Below, one piece after another: positions 60,221 to 64,000 of a stretch of DNA of 64,000 bases. Numbering within the stretch: position 1 is the stretch's first letter; each line of letters begins with the position of its first letter. This DNA is from DATBDN01 sp036269895 (GTDB lineage Bacteria > Actinomycetota > Thermoleophilia > Solirubrobacterales > Thermoleophilaceae): contig DATBDN010000219.1 in assembly GCA_036269895.1 (NCBI GenBank), positions 19,806 to 83,805 on the forward strand, given 5' to 3'. The position numbers and the translations under genes are program-made. The notes under the pieces were generated by a model, which searched no databases, was not told the origin of the DNA, and was given only the letters and a program-made list of their open reading frames with translations.

Positions 60221-62044
60221 GTGCGCCCCCGCACGCTGACATTCCTCACGGCACTCCTGCTCGCCCTCGCCGCGGCCAGTCCCGCCATGGGCGCGGACAA
60301 GCCGTGGTATCAGGACGGCCCGAGCAGTCGCATCCTGCTCGGTGGCCAGTGGCTGTTCCGCGCCGACCCGGCCGATCAGGGCCTCACGGGCCGCTGGGCG
60401 GCTCAGCCCGAGACGACGGGCTGGACGCCGGTCACGGTCCCGAACGCCTGGAACGCCGGCGATGACTCGGACGCCAGCATGGCCGGCGGGATCGGCTGGT
60501 ACCGGCGCGACTTCCAAGTCCCGGCCGACCCGGCCGGCGCCACCTGGACCGTGCGCTTCGAATCGGTCAACTACCGCGCCACGATCTTCCTGAACGGCGT
60601 GAAGATCGGCCAGCACGAGGGTGTGTCGATTCCGTTCGAAGTCAGGCTGAAGAACCTTCACAGCGGCCCCAATCACCTGGTCATCCGCGTCGACAGCCGC
60701 CGCGGCCCTACCGACCTTCCACCCGGGCCGCGCGGCGGGGGCTGGTGGAACTACGGCGGGATCCTGCGCGAGGTCTACCTGCGGCCCGTGACCGAGCTCG
60801 ACATTTCCGAGCTGCTGACCCGAACCCTCTCGAGCCACGAGCTACTCGTCCGCGCCACGCTCTCGAACGTCGACGGCCACCCGCACGAGGGGGCGGCGAG
60901 CGTGAGGGTTGGCGGGCGCACCACCTTCCTCGGCTCGGTGCGAATCCCGGCGCACGGCAGCCGCTCGGTCTCGCAGCGAATCCGCGTGCCTCACGCGCGA
61001 CCGTGGGCACCACGCCGACCGGCACTCGTTGAGGTCCACGCGTCCGCCAGGTCCGACGGGCGGACGGTCGCCGGCTATGTGGTCCACACCGGCTTGCGCC
61101 GCCTGGCGATGGGCCGGGACGGCCGCATCACGATGAACGGCCGCGCCCTCAACCTGCGCGGAGCGGCGATTCACGAGCAGACGCCGGAGCGCGGCGCGGC
61201 GCTCGTGCCGGACGACTTCGCGCGCCAGATCGCGCTGCTTCGCAACCTCGGAGCGACGATCACGCGCTCGCACTACCCGTTGTCCGAGAACTTCCTCGAG
61301 CGCGCCGACCGGGCCGGGATCGCAGTCTGGGAGGAGATCCCGTTCTACCAGCTGCCGGAGTCCGCCCTGCGCAAGCGCGCTGTTCGCAAGAAGGGCCTTG
61401 ACTACCTGGCGGCGGCGATCAAGCGCGACGAGAATCATCCGTCGGTGATCGCCTGGAGCATTGGCAACGAGCTGCCGGCGTCGCCGCGCCGTGGCCAGCG
61501 CGCATACATCCACGACGCGGTCGCGCTCGCTCACCGGCTCGACCCGACCCGACCAGTCGCGCTCGCGCTCGCGGGCTACCCGACGAAGAACTACATCTCG
61601 GCGTACGCGCCGCTCGACGCACTCGGAATCAATGACTACTTCGGCTGGTACCACGGGCCGTTCGGCCAGATCGTGAATCGCGCGCCACTTGGCCAGTACC
61701 TCGACCGCGTGCACGCGAAGTACCCCCACAAGGCGCTCTTCATCAGCGAGTTCGGCGCCGAGGCCAACCGCGACGGAGCGGCCACCGAGAAGGGAACCTA
61801 TGGCTTCCAGCGGGATTTCCTGAGCTACCACCTGTCCACGTACGCGAAGCGGAAGTGGCTGAACGGGGCGATCATCTGGGCGCTTCAGGACTTCAAGGTG
61901 CGCCCCGGGTGGCTGGGCGGCAACCCACAGCCCGATCCGCCCTGGTTCCGCAAGGGCCTGGTCGATCAGAACGGGAACAAGAAGCTCGCATACGCGCCGA
62001 CCCGCGCGACCTTCCTGCGGGCGAAGCCGCTGGTGAGGCCATGA
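60221..62044 (+). CDS. Secreted glycoside hydrolase family 2 enzyme, copy 1
   Basis: A 607-residue GH2 enzyme (beta-galactosidase/glucuronidase/mannosidase clan) with a signal peptide (LTFLTALLLALAAASPAMG). A sugar-binding domain (about 30-190, VRFESVNYRATIFLNG), an Ig-like domain (200-300) and the TIM barrel follow; acid/base Glu417 in SIGNELP and nucleophile Glu510 in ISEFGAEA. GTG start at 60221 with TAGCCT 11 bases upstream. The next protein starts within its stop codon (ATGA). Confidence 0.9.
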   Translation: MRPRTLTFLTALLLALAAASPAMGADKPWYQDGPSSRILLGGQWLFRADPADQGLTGRWAAQPETTGWTPVTVPNAWNAGDDSDASMAGGIGWYRRDFQVPADPAGATWTVRFESVNYRATIFLNGVKIGQHEGVSIPFEVRLKNLHSGPNHLVIRVDSRRGPTDLPPGPRGGGWWNYGGILREVYLRPVTELDISELLTRTLSSHELLVRATLSNVDGHPHEGAASVRVGGRTTFLGSVRIPAHGSRSVSQRIRVPHARPWAPRRPALVEVHASARSDGRTVAGYVVHTGLRRLAMGRDGRITMNGRALNLRGAAIHEQTPERGAALVPDDFARQIALLRNLGATITRSHYPLSENFLERADRAGIAVWEEIPFYQLPESALRKRAVRKKGLDYLAAAIKRDENHPSVIAWSIGNELPASPRRGQRAYIHDAVALAHRLDPTRPVALALAGYPTKNYISAYAPLDALGINDYFGWYHGPFGQIVNRAPLGQYLDRVHAKYPHKALFISEFGAEANRDGAATEKGTYGFQRDFLSYHLSTYAKRKWLNGAIIWALQDFKVRPGWLGGNPQPDPPWFRKGLVDQNGNKKLAYAPTRATFLRAKPLVRP

Positions 62045-62664
62045 AGCCGGCGTTCGTTGCGGCGCTGGCAGCCGTCGCCGCCGCTGTCCCGGCGACGGCC
62101 GCGGCCGATCCGCCGAGCCGCATCACCATCGTCGCCGTATTCGACCCGATCGACTACGGCGAGGACGCATACGTCAACGGCCAGGTCTTCCAGGACACCC
62201 CTGCAGGTCAGGTCGTCACCCTCGAGCAGTCGGCGGCGCCGTTCACCGAGTGGGCCGCGGTTGCCCAGGTGACGACCGACGCCGAGGGCTTCTACAGCAT
62301 CAAGCTCCACCCGACGCAGACGATGCTGTACCGCACGAGCTCGCAGGCAGCTTCAAGTGAGCGGACGGTCAATGTCTCCGTCGTGCCACGGATCTCGTTC
62401 AAGGCCAGCCGCGCCGGCAGCGCGAGCGTCCGTTTCAGCGGCACGTTCGCGCCGGCCCTCGACGGCCAGCGCGTGGCCATTCAGCGCCGCACGAACAGCG
62501 GCGCCTGGCAGACCGTGGCGCGCGCCGCCCTGCAGGGCGGCAAGACCTTCCAGGGTCTGATCCGGGCCGGTCATCCGCTTACGCTGCGAGCGTCCTTCCA
62601 AACCAATGGCGCCCTCGCGACCGCTGCCAGCAAGGCCGTCACGGTCCACGTCGGACACCGTTGA
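62041..62664 (+). CDS. Secreted Ig-like repeat protein between two GH2 genes
   Basis: A 207-residue protein with a signal peptide (about 1-21, ending TAAA) and two predicted beta-sandwich segments (about 25-115 and 118-205; second with VRFSGTFAPALDGQRVAIQR in short). Such carboxypeptidase-regulatory-like/Ig folds bind surfaces or sugars. ATG overlaps the GH2 stop. Unknown function; likely partner of the GH2 enzymes. Confidence 0.75.
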   Translation: MKPAFVAALAAVAAAVPATAAADPPSRITIVAVFDPIDYGEDAYVNGQVFQDTPAGQVVTLEQSAAPFTEWAAVAQVTTDAEGFYSIKLHPTQTMLYRTSSQAASSERTVNVSVVPRISFKASRAGSASVRFSGTFAPALDGQRVAIQRRTNSGAWQTVARAALQGGKTFQGLIRAGHPLTLRASFQTNGALATAASKAVTVHVGHR

Positions 62665-62668
62665 CCTC

Positions 62669-64000
62669 GTGCTGCGCTCTGCTCTGACAATCGCGGTGGC
62701 GCTTGGCCTCGCGCTCGTCGTAGGCAGCCCCGCGGTGGCCGCGCCACCGTGGTACTCGGACGGGCCGAGCAGGCGGATCCTGTTCGACGACAGCTGGCTC
62801 TACCGGGCCGATCCCGGCGACACGGGCCTCACCGACGGCTGGGCGGCGCAGCCGGACATCGAGGGCTGGACGCCCGTGAGCGTCCCGAACGCCTGGAACG
62901 CGGGCGACGACTCGGACCCGAGCATGGTCGGAGGCGTCAGCTGGTACCGCCGCGACTTCGTGGTGCCTGACGTGCCCGTCGCCGCGCAATGGATCGTCCG
63001 CTTCGAATCCGTCAACTACCGCGCAACCGTGTTCCTGAACGGCGTGCAGATCGGCACGCACGAAGGCGCGTCGATCCCGTTCGAGCTGCTGCTGCCCAAC
63101 CTGCAGCCAGGCGTCGTCAACCACCTCGTGGTGCGCGTCGACAGCCGGCGCGGCCCAAACGATCTCCCGCCCGGTCCGCGCGGCGGCTGGTGGAACTACG
63201 GCGGCATCCTGCGCGAGGTCTACCTGCGCCCGGTCACCGGGCTGGACATCGCATCACTGACCACGACGACGATCGGCACCAACCAGCTGCTCGTGCGGGC
63301 CACGCTGGCGAACCTGGACGGCGGGCTGCGGCGGGCGGCGGTGAAGCTGAACGTGGCCGGCCAGCGCTTCCAACTCGGCTCGGTCGCGGTCAGCCCACAT
63401 GCGCGTCGTTCCGTCTCGAAGCGCGTGCGGATCCCGCACGCCCGCCTGTGGGCGCCACGTGCGCCGGCCCTGTACAAGGTCACCGCGACCGCGACCACGC
63501 GCGGCCAGCCGCCCGCGTCCTACAGCGTCCACACCGGCCTGCGGACGATCGGGATCCGCAGGGGGCAGATGACGATCAACGGCCTGGCGGCGCATCTGCG
63601 CGGGGCCGCGCTACACGAGCAGACGCTCACGGAGGGGGCCGCCCTGACGCCGGCGGACCATGCGCGCCAGATCGCGGCGCTGGAGAACCTCGGCGCGACC
63701 GTCGTGCGCGCTCACTACCCGCTGTCGGAGGACTTCCTCGAGCGCGCCGACCGCGCTGGCATCGCCGTGTGGGAGGAGATCCCGTTCTACCAGGTGTCTG
63801 AATCGGCGATGCGCAATCCGGCGGTGCGCCAGAAGGGACTTCTGTACCTCGCGGCCGCCATCCGTCGCGATCAGAACCACCCGTCGGTGATCGCGTGGAG
63901 CATCGGCAACGAGCTGCCCGCGAGCCCCGGCTGGGGTCAGGCCGCGTACATCCGCGAGGCCGCCGGGCTCGCGCACCGGCTGGATCCGACGCGCCCCGTC
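62669..64000 (+). CDS. Secreted glycoside hydrolase family 2 enzyme, copy 2, 3' end cut by window
   Basis: 444 codons visible. The protein is closely similar to copy 1 from the signal peptide onward (WYSDGPSRRIL, VPNAWNAGDDSD, GGILREVYLRPVT). Acid/base Glu415 in SIGNELP is present; the nucleophile lies beyond the window. GTG at 62669 begins a normal signal peptide (ALTIAVALGLALVVGSPAVA). The pair plus the intervening secreted protein form a tandem glycan-degradation unit. Confidence 0.9.
   Translation, partial: MLRSALTIAVALGLALVVGSPAVAAPPWYSDGPSRRILFDDSWLYRADPGDTGLTDGWAAQPDIEGWTPVSVPNAWNAGDDSDPSMVGGVSWYRRDFVVPDVPVAAQWIVRFESVNYRATVFLNGVQIGTHEGASIPFELLLPNLQPGVVNHLVVRVDSRRGPNDLPPGPRGGWWNYGGILREVYLRPVTGLDIASLTTTTIGTNQLLVRATLANLDGGLRRAAVKLNVAGQRFQLGSVAVSPHARRSVSKRVRIPHARLWAPRAPALYKVTATATTRGQPPASYSVHTGLRTIGIRRGQMTINGLAAHLRGAALHEQTLTEGAALTPADHARQIAALENLGATVVRAHYPLSEDFLERADRAGIAVWEEIPFYQVSESAMRNPAVRQKGLLYLAAAIRRDQNHPSVIAWSIGNELPASPGWGQAAYIREAAGLAHRLDPTRPV

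Overview
The window is high-G+C bacterial DNA, almost fully coding, with genes packed into long same-strand runs joined by 1-4 nt stop/start overlaps. The gene content suggests an actinobacterium: an Rv2578c-type radical SAM protein, a DUF1385 protein, form I CO dehydrogenase, a C+ type L31, and many start codons sitting 6-9 nt after a TANNNT box, as in leaderless transcription. An uncultured Thermoleophilia-like lineage is my best guess, but no rRNA or marker phylogeny is available to prove it. I saw no rRNA, tRNA, CRISPR array, insertion sequence or phage gene.

Layout. 1-7.3 kb: a P450 cut by the window edge, a VOC protein and FAD protein pair, two hairpin repeats, a YbdK-type ligase, a YjbQ protein, a methyltransferase, and a radical SAM protein whose Fe-S cysteine motif is interrupted by a LAGLIDADG intein. 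7.4-14 kb: an FCD-type GntR regulator facing a five-gene operon (permease, PuuD-like hydrolase, aldehyde dehydrogenase, SDR, glutamine synthetase-like ligase) that reads as a gamma-glutamylation route for an amine, probably an amino alcohol. 14-20 kb: cell-surface polysaccharide genes (WecA/MraY-like transferase, DUF354, sugar transferase, asparagine synthetase) and a CDF metal exporter.

20-36 kb: one long minus-strand run. It starts with an acyl-CoA mutase large subunit carrying isobutyryl-CoA mutase residues, then a cupin protein, a plastocyanin-like protein, an unknown protein and the B12-binding small subunit. Next come etfB, etfA and ETF-quinone oxidoreductase behind a palindromic operator, a channel-like protein, gpsA, rpmE, a CARDB protein, DUF1385, prfA, prmC, a Sua5-type gene, glyA and a FetAB-like transporter. 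Acyl-CoA mutase, ETF/ETF-QO, thiolase and the acyl-CoA dehydrogenase at 57.6 kb together suggest branched-chain or fatty acid oxidation feeding electrons to quinone.

36-41.6 kb: an EAL-domain protein, a HAD hydrolase, thiolase, acetate transporter, leucyl aminopeptidase and a PAS-LuxR regulator. 41.9-55.5 kb: the main accessory region, a minus-strand operon for form I aerobic CO dehydrogenase (coxM, coxS, coxL with the AYRCSFR motif, coxD, coxE, coxG, XdhC and MobA-like maturation genes). It also holds parts not in the textbook cox set: five tandem small membrane-anchored helical proteins, a 26-codon microORF, a free-standing degenerate CoxL-like domain, a YceI protein, two zinc-binding small proteins, an acyltransferase and a SRPBCC protein. 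This is my best candidate for an undescribed system.

55.6-64 kb: a patatin-like lipase, a pilin-like/Vps62-like fusion, an acyl-CoA dehydrogenase, a multi-spanning membrane protein, and two closely similar secreted GH2 glycosidases flanking a small secreted protein; the second GH2 runs off the window. Two features recur across the window: five genes appear to start with CTG inside a CTGA overlap, and a 31-bp palindrome-like element occurs at two distant sites.
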